Origin: a virus | Direction: 5' to 3' (one strand) | IMG/VR virus record: IMGVR_UViG_3300009418_002352 | Span: 1-57,345 of that record | DNA length: 57,345 bases | In this document: piece by piece, positions 21,160-29,360 of the stretch | Layout of the letters: every line of letters starts with the position of its first letter | How positions within the stretch are numbered: the first letter of the stretch is position 1 | Program-made: the position numbers and the translations under genes | Notes under the pieces: model-generated | Seen by the model: the letters and a program-made list of their open reading frames with translations, nothing else | What the model was told of the DNA's origin: nothing | The model's database searches: none

Positions 21160-22851
21160 ATGACAACAGAACAAGTAGACAATTTTGACATTAAATCAGA
21201 TACAGAAATAGTATATGATGAAACATCAAAGATCAGAAAGAAATATACACTAGAAGAAATTGAGGATAAATTAAGAGTAATTGTTCCTGGGTTATATCCA
21301 GAGTGGCGTCCTAATCAATTAACAGTAATACAACAAGTAGTAAACAGTGATAAACAAATAATAGGACTGCAAGCTCCTCCAGGTTATGGTAAATCTGCTA
21401 CAGCCATTGGTGATATGATAATGGGAGATGGCAGAGGAATAGCAGTTACACAGACCAAGCAACTTGGAGATCAATATGTTAGAGATTTCTTTCCAGTAGG
21501 ACTAAAGACAGTTAAAGGACGTGGAAATTTTGCCTGTACTATAATACCTGAAAAAACAGCAGACGTGGCCCCTTGTGTAGCGGGAATTAAATGTATGTAC
21601 AAGGGTGGTGGATGTGACTACTACGATCAAAAGAGAGACGGAGTAGACGCAAAACTATCATCAATGAACATACATTATTTTCTTTATGAGGTAAATTTCT
21701 CAGGACAATTTTCGGATGTAGATGTTTTATTTATAGATGAAGCTCAGAAACTTGAAGGGGCAATGATGAACTTCATCGAAGTTAGATTAAATAAGGCACG
21801 TTATTTCGAAGAGGGTATACCTCTACCTGATAAGATTTCACTTGATACACTGTCAGCATGGGCAGAGAGTGCTGAACCATTAATAAAACGAGAACTACAA
21901 GAAGTATTAGAGGAACTAGAGGAAAATAACACAAATGAAATATTAGCTCTTAGAGGTATTAGATTACAGACAGCTCATAGAAATATTACTAAGTATATTA
22001 ATCTAGTAAATGATACATGGATTATTGAGACAGAAGAGAACAATATTGTTATCAAGCCTACTTTGGTAGGCGAGTACATGGAAAAGTATATTTTCAGACA
22101 TGCTAAAAAGATTGTCTTAATGTCAGCAACACTACCACGTTCTATTATTGAGTCATTTAACATAACAGATTATGAGTATCTCAATGTCCCATCTAGTTTC
22201 TCTCCAACCCAAAGGCCAGCTATATGGATACCTGTTGCTAATTTAGCTCGTTCAGCAGCAGACCCAGGTATGGAGCTAAAGAAACTTACTAATGCTATTG
22301 ATGCTATCCTTAACAAATTTCCAGACCAAAAAGGAATGATACATACTGTTAACTATAAGATTGCTACTCATTTAATGAATAATTCTAAGAATACAAAACG
22401 ATTTAGAACACACAAAGATTCTAATGAACGGTCTGATGTGTTAGAGAAGTTCAAAAATGATAAAGACAATAGTGTGTTGGTTTCTCCCTCCTTTACCGAA
22501 GGTGTGGATTTGCCTTATGATTTATGTAGATTTCAAGTTATTGCTAAGATTCCTTATGAGTCACTAGGTAATCCTCAAGTAAAAGCTCGTATGGATGTAG
22601 ACCCTCAATGGTATGCTACTAATGCTATAGTAACTATGATTCAAGCATATGGTAGAGCAATGAGAGCAGAGGATGATGAAGGTATCACTTATATTTTGGA
22701 CTCATCTTTGATGAACTTAATTAATAGATGGAGGACAGTATTTGATAACATGACATATTTCCTAGATGCTTTATGGATTATGGATGAATCCAAATTAATT
22801 CCATTTAGCGAGTTCGACTCTAGGCCAAAAAATAATAGGAGGAAGTATTGA
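21160..22851 (+). CDS. DinG/XPD-like iron-sulfur helicase
   Basis: 563 aa superfamily 2 helicase. Motif I QAPPGYGKS (71-79), a four-Cys region (C126, C139, C145, C152) placed like the Fe-S cluster of XPD/DinG, motif II IDEAQ (192-196), motif III MSATLP, SPSFTEGVDLP and motif VI QAYGRAMR. These enzymes unwind DNA 5' to 3', including bubbles and R-loops. Driven by its own promoter; likely part of replication or recombination. Confidence 0.85.
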   Translation: MTTEQVDNFDIKSDTEIVYDETSKIRKKYTLEEIEDKLRVIVPGLYPEWRPNQLTVIQQVVNSDKQIIGLQAPPGYGKSATAIGDMIMGDGRGIAVTQTKQLGDQYVRDFFPVGLKTVKGRGNFACTIIPEKTADVAPCVAGIKCMYKGGGCDYYDQKRDGVDAKLSSMNIHYFLYEVNFSGQFSDVDVLFIDEAQKLEGAMMNFIEVRLNKARYFEEGIPLPDKISLDTLSAWAESAEPLIKRELQEVLEELEENNTNEILALRGIRLQTAHRNITKYINLVNDTWIIETEENNIVIKPTLVGEYMEKYIFRHAKKIVLMSATLPRSIIESFNITDYEYLNVPSSFSPTQRPAIWIPVANLARSAADPGMELKKLTNAIDAILNKFPDQKGMIHTVNYKIATHLMNNSKNTKRFRTHKDSNERSDVLEKFKNDKDNSVLVSPSFTEGVDLPYDLCRFQVIAKIPYESLGNPQVKARMDVDPQWYATNAIVTMIQAYGRAMRAEDDEGITYILDSSLMNLINRWRTVFDNMTYFLDALWIMDESKLIPFSEFDSRPKNNRRKY

Positions 22852-23113
22852 TACATACCAGGTAAATAAAGAAGAACGAGGTGCAAGCAAACCAGCTAGA
22901 GAATCAACCAAGGCATTTTATTTCAGGGATACATTGAGAGAAATACAGGTAGGAACTACTGTCAATCTAGACCACAAGAAGTTTTATTGTGAAGGTTGGG
23001 GACAAAGATGTACTCTTTCACATTATGCATTTCAGTTAAAAAGGAAAGGAGAAGGTGAGTGGAAAATTAGACATATCGAATCTGGACTAGCTGAAGTAAC
23101 TAGAATTAAGTAG
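22847..23113 (+). CDS. Hypothetical protein with apparent ATT start
   Basis: 88 aa from ATT 22847, with perfect AGGAGG at 22837-22842, four nt upstream. The frame is closed by TAA at 22796, and no ATG, GTG or TTG lies between that and ATT; the first in-frame TTG is about 29 codons in. The product reads well (DTYQVNKEERGASKPARES) and has two Cys. Overlaps the helicase stop. Unknown function. Confidence 0.6.
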   Translation: MDTYQVNKEERGASKPARESTKAFYFRDTLREIQVGTTVNLDHKKFYCEGWGQRCTLSHYAFQLKRKGEGEWKIRHIESGLAEVTRIK

Positions 23114-23120
23114 AGAAATA

Positions 23121-23552
23121 ATGTCCGAAGAAGAACTTAGAGAATTAACAGTATTTGGTGAAAAAACCTTCAAGATTAAAGTTTCAAAGGATTCTAAAAT
23201 AACATTTAGTCCTTGGAGTCCAGGAGATAAGTACGGAAACAGTGGTAAAAATACAGGTACTTTAAGAATTTATGAAAAAGGAGAAAAAAGCACAGTATTA
23301 GCTATGTTTTCAGGTGTAACATCTTTCAGAGATACCGAGTTAGATTATATGGAACAAGTAACTATTGAACAAGGAGCAACAGTATGGCATAGCGACCAAA
23401 ATGGATATTCAAGAGAAGATAAGTCATCTAGTGAGAGGCAATGGGTTGACCCAAAGGATGAACATATAGCATTACCAGAGCCTGAATCAATTGAAAGTTT
23501 AGGACAACGATTAGATTTATTGAAACAAATAAAACAAATGGAGAGTGCATAA
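23121..23552 (+). CDS. Hypothetical beta-rich protein
   Basis: 143 aa. N-terminal 110 aa alternate strands and Gly-rich turns (SPGDKYGNSGKNTGTLRIYEK, VLAMFSGVTSF), then an acidic linker and a short helix (QRLDLLKQIKQM). Could be a single-stranded-DNA or nucleotide-binding barrel, but no family is recognised. Confidence 0.6.
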   Translation: MSEEELRELTVFGEKTFKIKVSKDSKITFSPWSPGDKYGNSGKNTGTLRIYEKGEKSTVLAMFSGVTSFRDTELDYMEQVTIEQGATVWHSDQNGYSREDKSSSERQWVDPKDEHIALPEPESIESLGQRLDLLKQIKQMESA

Positions 23553-23553
23553 C

Positions 23554-24273
23554 ATGGTAATGGACAATCTTAGTTTAGATATTGGTGAACTTAACGCTCA
23601 GGCTGAACTAGAGTCTCTTATGCCAGCAGAATGTGTTGGTAGCGAGTATAAGGATATTACTTTTACTAATAGGGATGATGGAAGTACTGGAATTCGTAGA
23701 GCTTGGCAGCTACAATGGGATAGACTTGATATAGACACTACAGGAGCTTCTGGACAAAAATATCTGTATCAATCTACTCATAACTTTCCAGCAGAAGGTC
23801 AAATGAGAAGGTCCACACTAAAGAAGCAAGTTGATAGTTTTGCTAAGGTAGGGTTGAAAGGGAAGAATCCAGAGGACTTTCTTGGTGTTAAGCATTGGAT
23901 TAGAGAAATGGTAGAAAGTGCAGGAACTCAGTATGAAAAGTCTTGGTGGAGGTCAGAAGCCTTGTATGTAGAAGGTCAAACTTATGAAGAGGCAATGAAT
24001 GGTGGAGCAGTATCAGTTAATCTCAATCCTCCAACTTCTAGTAATGGTGCTACTGAATCTGAGCCTGAAACAAGTGAAGAAGCACAATCTCAATATGACC
24101 TTTTATTGCAAACAGTCGATGGAAAAACTATGAGGACAGCACTAACAGCATTGCGTGCTGAAGAGGGAATACCAGAAGAGATGGTTAACGCCTTCCAATC
24201 AGGAACACTCCAAGATGATCTCATTGCTCAAGGCTTTATGACCGAAGTCGACGGTAAGTACGCAAAAGTTTAA
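23554..24273 (+). CDS. Hypothetical protein with acidic linker
   Basis: 239 aa from ATG 23554, eight nt after GGAGAG; GTG 23545 and ATG 23560 are alternatives. An ordered N-terminal 150 aa with many Trp/Tyr, a Ser/Glu linker (SEPETSEEAQSQ) and a helical C-terminal domain (RTALTALRAEEGIPEEMVNA). Neighbouring helicase suggests a DNA role. Not recognised. Confidence 0.6.
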   Translation: MVMDNLSLDIGELNAQAELESLMPAECVGSEYKDITFTNRDDGSTGIRRAWQLQWDRLDIDTTGASGQKYLYQSTHNFPAEGQMRRSTLKKQVDSFAKVGLKGKNPEDFLGVKHWIREMVESAGTQYEKSWWRSEALYVEGQTYEEAMNGGAVSVNLNPPTSSNGATESEPETSEEAQSQYDLLLQTVDGKTMRTALTALRAEEGIPEEMVNAFQSGTLQDDLIAQGFMTEVDGKYAKV

Positions 24274-24398
24274 TTAAAGGAGGTGGCTATTATAGAGGAC
24301 TCAACTCCTCAGGTAATAATGTGGGTGGTGTCAAGAGTGTCCACCTTAATCATAAGTCTCGATTAATACTTAGGCCCACATATTAAATATAGGAGAAA
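24274..24398 (+). other. Structured leader with short ATT-initiated frame
   Basis: 125 nt between genes. Begins with AAAGGAGG, five nt before ATT 24289, which opens a 25-codon frame ending at 24366. The RNA can pair ATGTGGG with CCCACAT (outer stem), GAGGA with TCCTC and TTAATC with GATTAA. It may be a leader-peptide attenuator or cis-regulatory RNA for the 24399 gene. No known riboswitch is recognised. Confidence 0.4.
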
Positions 24399-24689
24399 AT
24401 TCTAAGAATTAACGAAAATAATTACGCCAGAATAAATCATATTAATAAGTATAAAGAAGAAGTAGATAAAGATGTGTCATTAGAAATGGAAAGAGCTATA
24501 ATACTTAATGGAGGTTTTCATAGCTATCACGAAGGATATGTAGTTTTACTAGAGGAAGTAGATGAACTATGGGATGAAGTTAAAGCTCATGAACATGACC
24601 CTAACAAGATATACAAAGAAGCAATACAAGTAATAGCAATGGCTAGAGAACTAGCTTTGTGTGCTATGCACGATATAAAAGAGGAATAA
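24399..24689 (+). CDS. Small helical protein, apparent ATT start
   Basis: 96 aa if begun at ATT 24399, three nt after AGGAG; a TAG at 24390 closes the frame. Another ATT at 24408 is possible. The first ordinary start, GTG 24474, has no ribosome site and gives 71 aa. LLEEVDELWDEVKAHEHDPNKIYKEAIQV resembles the helical core of MazG-like pyrophosphatases (EExxE), but is too short to be sure. Confidence 0.6.
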   Translation: MLRINENNYARINHINKYKEEVDKDVSLEMERAIILNGGFHSYHEGYVVLLEEVDELWDEVKAHEHDPNKIYKEAIQVIAMARELALCAMHDIKEE

Positions 24690-25121
24690 ATGATTAGCGA
24701 TGAACGTAAGGCAGAAATAGCTTCCTTAAAAAATAAAGATATGATAGAGGAAGGAATATCTTTACAAGATAAAGCAAACGCATTTTATGAAGAATTAAAG
24801 TTTTTAAAATTTCAACTATTAAGGCGTATGAGAGATGACAAGGCTACTACTTTTCCACATCCTGAAATAGAATGCACAGCTAAAAAGGATAATACATCTT
24901 GGGACTATAATACTCTCAGACCAATATTAGAGTTATTAGATAAATCTGATATCGAAGCATTTTACTCTCCAGAACATGAAGAAACCATAATAGTGGAAGA
25001 GAAATATGATATGAGAATAGGAAAAGGATATTTAAAATATGGAGGTGAGGTCAAGGAAATAATAGAACGTGCTACTCAACCAGGTGAAATTAAGGATGTG
25101 ATTCTTAAACGCAAGGGTTAG
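24690..25121 (+). CDS. Hypothetical phage protein
   Basis: 143 aa, starting directly after the previous stop (TAAATG). Helical N-terminal half, then HPEIECTAKKDNTSWDYNTLRP and a basic end. I do not recognise a named family; similar small proteins occur in nucleotide-metabolism regions of phages. Confidence 0.6.
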   Translation: MISDERKAEIASLKNKDMIEEGISLQDKANAFYEELKFLKFQLLRRMRDDKATTFPHPEIECTAKKDNTSWDYNTLRPILELLDKSDIEAFYSPEHEETIIVEEKYDMRIGKGYLKYGGEVKEIIERATQPGEIKDVILKRKG

Positions 25122-25123
25122 TC

Positions 25124-25309
25124 ATGGTCATGGAACTACAAGTATTTTTAAAAGAGTGTCCACATTGCAAGACTGGTGATTTATTCATAGAGGAATCTAT
25201 AAATAATGATATTGGTAGAATGTATTACTTAAAATGTATTCAGTGTGGATGGGATAAGGATATTACAAATCAAGTAAGGGGTTTTGATGCCACACCAAAC
25301 CAAACCTAA
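25124..25309 (+). CDS. Zinc-ribbon protein
   Basis: 61 aa. ECPHCKTGDLFI and YYLKCIQCGWDKDI form a typical four-Cys zinc ribbon of the transcription-factor type. Overlaps the start of thyX. Function unknown. Confidence 0.65.
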   Translation: MVMELQVFLKECPHCKTGDLFIEESINNDIGRMYYLKCIQCGWDKDITNQVRGFDATPNQT

Positions 25310-26141
25310 AGTCTTTTGCATTGGTGAAACTAAGATTAATCGTGATGAGCTAAAGGCTTATCTAGAATCGCTAGGAGTTCCAGAATGGGAGTCTGATGCT
25401 ACAGATGATGTATCAGAACTTATAGAGATAGAAGGTAGAGGATGTTATTTAAGCTTTGGAACTGAAATGAATGATAACATTAATAGAGTACGTAAAACTA
25501 ATGAAGACTACATTGATAACATTATCAAAGTAAAACATGGCTCTGTATTAGAACATGCCTTTCTTAACTTTCAAATACTAGATGCATCCCGTGTCTTTAC
25601 ACATGAAGTAGTTAGGCATTGAGCAGGTACAGCAAAGAGCCAGGAGTCTCTTAGATTTGTTAGAGCTAATGATTTAGGTTATTGGATTCCTAAATGTTTT
25701 CAAGGTGAAATGTTCAGGGAATATGAGGAACTTTTTGAAAGACACTTTATGTTTAGTGAATCAACGTATAAAGAAGCATTAATACTTGCTTCAAAAGAAG
25801 AACTATTTCAATCTGGTAAAGAATGGTTAGGAAAAACTAACGAAGATTATATAGAACACTTTAATACCTTATCTATGTCTCTTAAAAAGAAATATACATC
25901 TGCTGCTCGTAGATTCTTACCAATAGGTATGGCTACTAAGATAGGATATTCATGTAATATAAGAAGTTTACGTACAGTATTAGAACAGCGTACACATCCT
26001 GAGTCAGAAGAAGAAATTAGATTTGTATTTGATAAGATAGGTCAGATAGCTCAACTACGCTGGCCTTTCCTTTTTAAGGACTACACGCCAGAATTAGTAG
26101 ATGGATATCTTTGGTTCAAAACAGAAAATGTGAAGGTTTAG
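25287..26141 (+). pseudogene. thyX: Flavin-dependent thymidylate synthase interrupted by TGA
   Basis: One frame of 284 codons, the usual length for ThyX, which makes dTMP with FAD and folate. The first 111 codons end VFTHEVVRH; codon 112 (25620-25622) is TGA, and the frame resumes AGTAKSQESLRFVRANDL. The family motif is RHR, so the stop replaces its second Arg; CGA to TGA would be one C-to-T change. The 3' part has an internal ATG at 25710 but would lack the motif. Either an inactivating mutation, a sequence error, or readthrough. Start is ATG 25287. Confidence 0.85.
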
Positions 26142-26143
26142 AT

Positions 26144-26323
26144 ATGAAGGAGATAGCTGAAACGCTACCAGAAACTGATGACTTTACACAAACATGTGGA
26201 GTAGGAGAATGCTTTCATTGTGGAATAACAAGAGAAGTATCAGAATGCAAGCATTGTGAAGTTATTATCTGTAATGAGTGTAGACCAGACCATATGTTTA
26301 GTTCAAGTGAGGGACACAGATAA
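26144..26323 (+). CDS. Zinc-finger microprotein
   Basis: 59 aa from ATG 26144, after GAAGG. CFHCG, CKHCEVIICNECRPDH make eight Cys/His ligands in a B-box/RING-like spacing. TAATG-coupled to the next gene. Unknown target. Confidence 0.65.
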   Translation: MKEIAETLPETDDFTQTCGVGECFHCGITREVSECKHCEVIICNECRPDHMFSSSEGHR

Positions 26324-26700
26324 TGGATGAATTGAAAGTATTTATAGCAGCACCTTATCCTCTAAAAGATTTAGCTAAAGGTCACTCAAAGTTTATAGAA
26401 TCTCATGGAATAGAGGTAGTATCTCGATGGCATAATGTTCCACCATTAAAAGACTATAAACAAGCAGCATTAGATGATATATATGACCTAGATAGAGCAA
26501 ATACTTTTGTAATATTAAAGGACAATGATTTAGGAAATGGTGGAAAGGATATAGAGTTTGGTTATGCTATAGCAAAAGGGTATAACTTATGTGTAGTCTC
26601 GTACTCTGGGCCTAAATGTATATATGACTATTTAGAACAAGTAACAGTTGTGCCCACTCAATCATCAGTGATAAATTGGTTGGACACATTAAATGAGTAG
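26323..26700 (+). CDS. Nucleoside deoxyribosyltransferase-like protein
   Basis: 125 aa. KVFIAAPYPLKDLAKGHSKF at the N terminus, ALDDIYDLDRANTFVILKD in the middle and GGKDIEFGYAIAKG later follow the nucleoside 2-deoxyribosyltransferase-like fold, with the family Glu in IEFGYA. Phage members are proposed to act in nucleotide salvage or base modification. Substrate unknown. Confidence 0.75.
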   Translation: MDELKVFIAAPYPLKDLAKGHSKFIESHGIEVVSRWHNVPPLKDYKQAALDDIYDLDRANTFVILKDNDLGNGGKDIEFGYAIAKGYNLCVVSYSGPKCIYDYLEQVTVVPTQSSVINWLDTLNE

Positions 26701-26986
26701 TTCATACTATATACATGCAACAAGAGGAGATTTACCTCACTATCATAGATACATTGGTGGAAATTCAGTTGGTATAGATTTACAACAACTCTTTGATAAA
26801 CAAAGATACACTGAAATAAAAATAGAGCCAGGATGGGATATATTTGTAACAACTTACTCAGATATAATAGATATGCTAGAAAATATGAGTTCCAATTATG
26901 TTGGTGTATCTGAAAGAGAAATAATTATTCAAGAAATAAAAAGCAAGGACGAATATTGTAAATGGTGTATATGGTATGAATACTAA
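26693..26986 (+). CDS. Hypothetical protein
   Basis: 97 aa, overlapping the previous gene by 8 nt. Mixed sequence ending in a Cys/Trp/Tyr-rich tail (YCKWCIWYEY). Not recognised. Confidence 0.6.
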   Translation: MSSSYYIHATRGDLPHYHRYIGGNSVGIDLQQLFDKQRYTEIKIEPGWDIFVTTYSDIIDMLENMSSNYVGVSEREIIIQEIKSKDEYCKWCIWYEY

Positions 26987-27305
26987 GAATACAGTAGTTG
27001 AACAACTATATGAAGTATTAAAGTTGACTGAAGGTCAATTATCTAAAGAGTATATTTATATAGTGTTAGAGGATATCAAAACCTTTGATAAGAAACAACA
27101 TGATTATGGCCCAGGTAACATAGCAGGTTTTGGAGAGCAAGGTGTTCTAGTAAGAGTTAGTGATAAGATAGCCAGAGTAAAGAACTTAATATGGGGAGAG
27201 AAAAGAACACCCGCAAACGAATCAATAGAAGATAGTTGGGGTGATACCTCTGTATATGGAGTAATAGCTAGACTATGTAGGCGAGGCTTGTGGCCCGGAG
27301 CTTAA
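26976..27305 (+). CDS. DUF1599-like, nucleotide-modification-associated protein
   Basis: 109 aa. KKQHDYGPGNIAGFGEQGVL, VRVSDKIARVKNL and NESIEDSWGDTSVYGVIARL follow the pattern K-x-D-Y-G-x-x-N, DKxxRxxNL, NESxxDxxxD of DUF1599 (nucleotide modification associated domain 1), a MazG-like helical fold. Seen in phages with altered bases. Next to ThyX, a deoxyribosyltransferase-like gene and a DNA methyltransferase. Confidence 0.75.
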   Translation: MNTKNTVVEQLYEVLKLTEGQLSKEYIYIVLEDIKTFDKKQHDYGPGNIAGFGEQGVLVRVSDKIARVKNLIWGEKRTPANESIEDSWGDTSVYGVIARLCRRGLWPGA

Positions 27306-27512
27306 ATGGAAAATTCTGTTTTAGCAGACGTAGAAGTAATAAGAATCCATATCAAGAACATTATTGAAGGAAGAAGACTAGAGGACTTACCATCATATCC
27401 ACATGTAATACTAATTGGTTTCTTTCGTAGGATATACTTTGATGAAGAATTATCAGCAGTAATAGAGATTTTACAAGACAAAGAAAGGTCAGACTACTAT
27501 GAGAAGAAATGA
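27306..27512 (+). CDS. Small protein, unknown
   Basis: 68 aa, starting directly after the previous stop (TAAATG). Helical and charged (VIRIHIKNIIEGRRLEDLP). Overlaps the methyltransferase by 4 nt. Not recognised. Confidence 0.6.
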   Translation: MENSVLADVEVIRIHIKNIIEGRRLEDLPSYPHVILIGFFRRIYFDEELSAVIEILQDKERSDYYEKK

Positions 27513-28228
27513 ACAAACAACACTTTAAAGATGATTTAATAACTCTATATACTAGAACAGACCATTCTATGCCAGAGATAGAAAGTAAAACTATTGATGT
27601 TATCTTATGTGACCCACCATATGGTGTCAAGTATCAAAGCCATACCCGTGTTGCTACTCCTCTCTTTTCAAATATGGCAGATGATGATAATCTTTCTTGG
27701 GTTCCTGAATTCTTAACAGAGGCATATCGGGTTCTTAAAGATCCAGGAGCTTTAGTTCTTTTTACTAGATGGGATGTATATGGTGATTGGCAAGGATATG
27801 TTGAGGAAGCTAAGTTTAATCTTAAACAAGTATGGCACTGGGACAAGAGCGACAGCGCAGGCGGCACAGGAGATCTTGATGGAGCACTCTATGAAGTCTT
27901 CGAATGGATAATATATGCTACCAAGGGACGTTATAGAATGCATAGCAAGCGGCGTTCTAATGCTTTTAGGTATCAACGTGGTTCAAATAAAGAACGATGG
28001 CATCCTATACAAAAGCCAGAAGCCTTACTACAAGATATATTACAAGTGTTGTGCGAGGGTAAAGACAAACCAATTATACTAGACCCATACTCTGGTAGTG
28101 GAAGTACCCTTATGGCAGCAAAGAAATTAGGTGTTAGAGCAGTAGGATATGAATTACCTCCAGATGAAAATCAGCAGTATGCTGATAGAATGAAAGAGAG
28201 ATTTCAGCAAAGTGTGATGATGTTATGA
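27509..28228 (+). CDS. DNA N4/N6 methyltransferase
   Basis: 239 aa. Catalytic DPPYG (35-39) comes first and the SAM motif DPYSGSGSTLMAAKKLG comes near the C terminus, the beta-class order, with HPIQKPEALL between. Methylates adenine N6 or cytosine N4 in a short target. No restriction partner is visible, so it is probably a solitary enzyme protecting phage DNA. Confidence 0.87.
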   Translation: MNKQHFKDDLITLYTRTDHSMPEIESKTIDVILCDPPYGVKYQSHTRVATPLFSNMADDDNLSWVPEFLTEAYRVLKDPGALVLFTRWDVYGDWQGYVEEAKFNLKQVWHWDKSDSAGGTGDLDGALYEVFEWIIYATKGRYRMHSKRRSNAFRYQRGSNKERWHPIQKPEALLQDILQVLCEGKDKPIILDPYSGSGSTLMAAKKLGVRAVGYELPPDENQQYADRMKERFQQSVMML

Positions 28229-28433
28229 AGATTAATCAGACTACTACAGAATCTATACAAAATACACTTAAAGATATTATTACTCCTGAACAACTAAATG
28301 CATAGAAGTAAGATCAGCAGCATGGAATAGGACACATGATAGAATAATGCATGATTCAAATGGTATGCGCTCTGATATATATGCTCTAGTAATTCAAAAT
28401 GATGGAGTCTATTACGAACCACCCCTAGATTAG
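28225..28433 (+). pseudogene. Small gene split by a -1 frameshift
   Basis: ATG 28225 opens 26 codons (KINQTTTESIQNTLKDIITP) ending at TAG 28303. From about 28293 the -1 frame continues CIEVRSAAWNRTHDRIMHDS to TAG 28431 with no usable start of its own. Together they give about 69 aa. The join CAACTAAATGC is not a classic slippery site, so a mutation or base-calling error is more likely than recoding. Confidence 0.5.
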
Positions 28434-28553
28434 CTAGGGATAGGTCATAAAACGTTTCTAACGTTGTTTTAGGGGGTTAAATATGTTCCCAGGTATCCTA
28501 GACCGCAAATCCAGGAAATCGCCTGTACGGGCGTTACATGCAGGCTCTCAGTT
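28434..28553. repeat. Intergenic repeat E2 (AAAACGTTTT family)
   Basis: 120 nt without a gene. AAAACGTTT at 28449-28457 and a second AACGTT at 28461-28466, GGGGGTTAAA (28472 on), CAGGTATC (shared with E1) and ACATGCA just before the dCTP deaminase start (also in E1). CCCTAG/CTAGGG at 28423-28439 and GCCTG/CAGGC downstream can form hairpins. Confidence 0.6.
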
Positions 28554-29123
28554 ATGCTAGGATCAAAAGGAATAGAAAAAGCTCTTAGCAAAGGTGAAAT
28601 AGAAATACTCCCATTTTTTCCTAGACAACTTAATCCTAACTCATATGATATTACATTAGGTAACTGGTTCGCTCTACCTAATGTTTATAACTCCCCAATC
28701 AATTTAGACTTAGAAGAAAGTGTATACTATGTATGGCAAGATCCAATTTTCGTTAGTAGCGAAAATACATTAGTATTAGAGCCTGGTATGTGTATCTTAA
28801 CTCACACTCAAGAATTTATTGGTTCTCGTAAACATGCTATGTTACTTAAAGCTCGTAGTACATTTGGTAGACTCTTTATAGATGTATGTCCTTCTGCTGG
28901 TTTTGGAGATATAGGATATGTTAATAGGTGGACATTAGAAATAAAGAATAACTCTGATAACCACTATATATTGAAACCTCATATGAGAGTAGGACAAATA
29001 TCATTTTTAGAAATTAAAGGAATAGGTATTACCTATTCAGGAGCTTATGTTCAAAGAGAATATATTCATAATTGGAAACCTGAAGATATGTTACCTAAAC
29101 TTGGTACAGATAGAGTATTTTAA
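28554..29123 (+). CDS. dcd: dCTP deaminase
   Basis: 189 aa. LNPNSYDITLGNWFALP and LLKARSTFGRLFIDVCPSAG are the substrate and catalytic motifs (RSxxGR) of Dcd, followed by WTLEIKNNS. Converts dCTP to dUTP; whether it also hydrolyses dUTP cannot be told. Feeds dUMP to thymidylate synthesis, consistent with ThyX and ribonucleotide reductase nearby. Confidence 0.9.
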   Translation: MLGSKGIEKALSKGEIEILPFFPRQLNPNSYDITLGNWFALPNVYNSPINLDLEESVYYVWQDPIFVSSENTLVLEPGMCILTHTQEFIGSRKHAMLLKARSTFGRLFIDVCPSAGFGDIGYVNRWTLEIKNNSDNHYILKPHMRVGQISFLEIKGIGITYSGAYVQREYIHNWKPEDMLPKLGTDRVF

Positions 29124-29165
29124 ATGTTAACTTCTGTAGTATCTTATCCAGATAGAGGCCCATAA

Positions 29166-29360
29166 GTGTGGTTAGTTAATAAGTTATTCCCATGTAGTAT
29201 AGAAGTATTAAAACATAACTTTGCACCTCATGTTTCTGAGGTTGCAATAATAAGATATGAAAATATATATAATGATAATGCAATAATGCCTATATACAAT
29301 AATTATGAAGATGCAGTAAAAGATTTTCCTAATGAAACTATTATAGAGATCAAAAAATAA
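29166..29360 (+). CDS. Small protein, unknown
   Basis: 64 aa from GTG 29166. VNKLFPCSIEVLKHNFAPHV then an acidic end. Not recognised. Only a 13-codon frame (29124) lies between this and dcd. Confidence 0.5.
   Translation: MWLVNKLFPCSIEVLKHNFAPHVSEVAIIRYENIYNDNAIMPIYNNYEDAVKDFPNETIIEIKK

Noticed and set aside
25620-25660. Selenocysteine at the thyX TGA
   Set aside because: No SECIS-like hairpin visible just downstream, and ThyX has Arg at this motif position, not Cys.
29124-29165. 13-codon ORF after dcd
   Set aside because: No ribosome site and too short; likely spacer.
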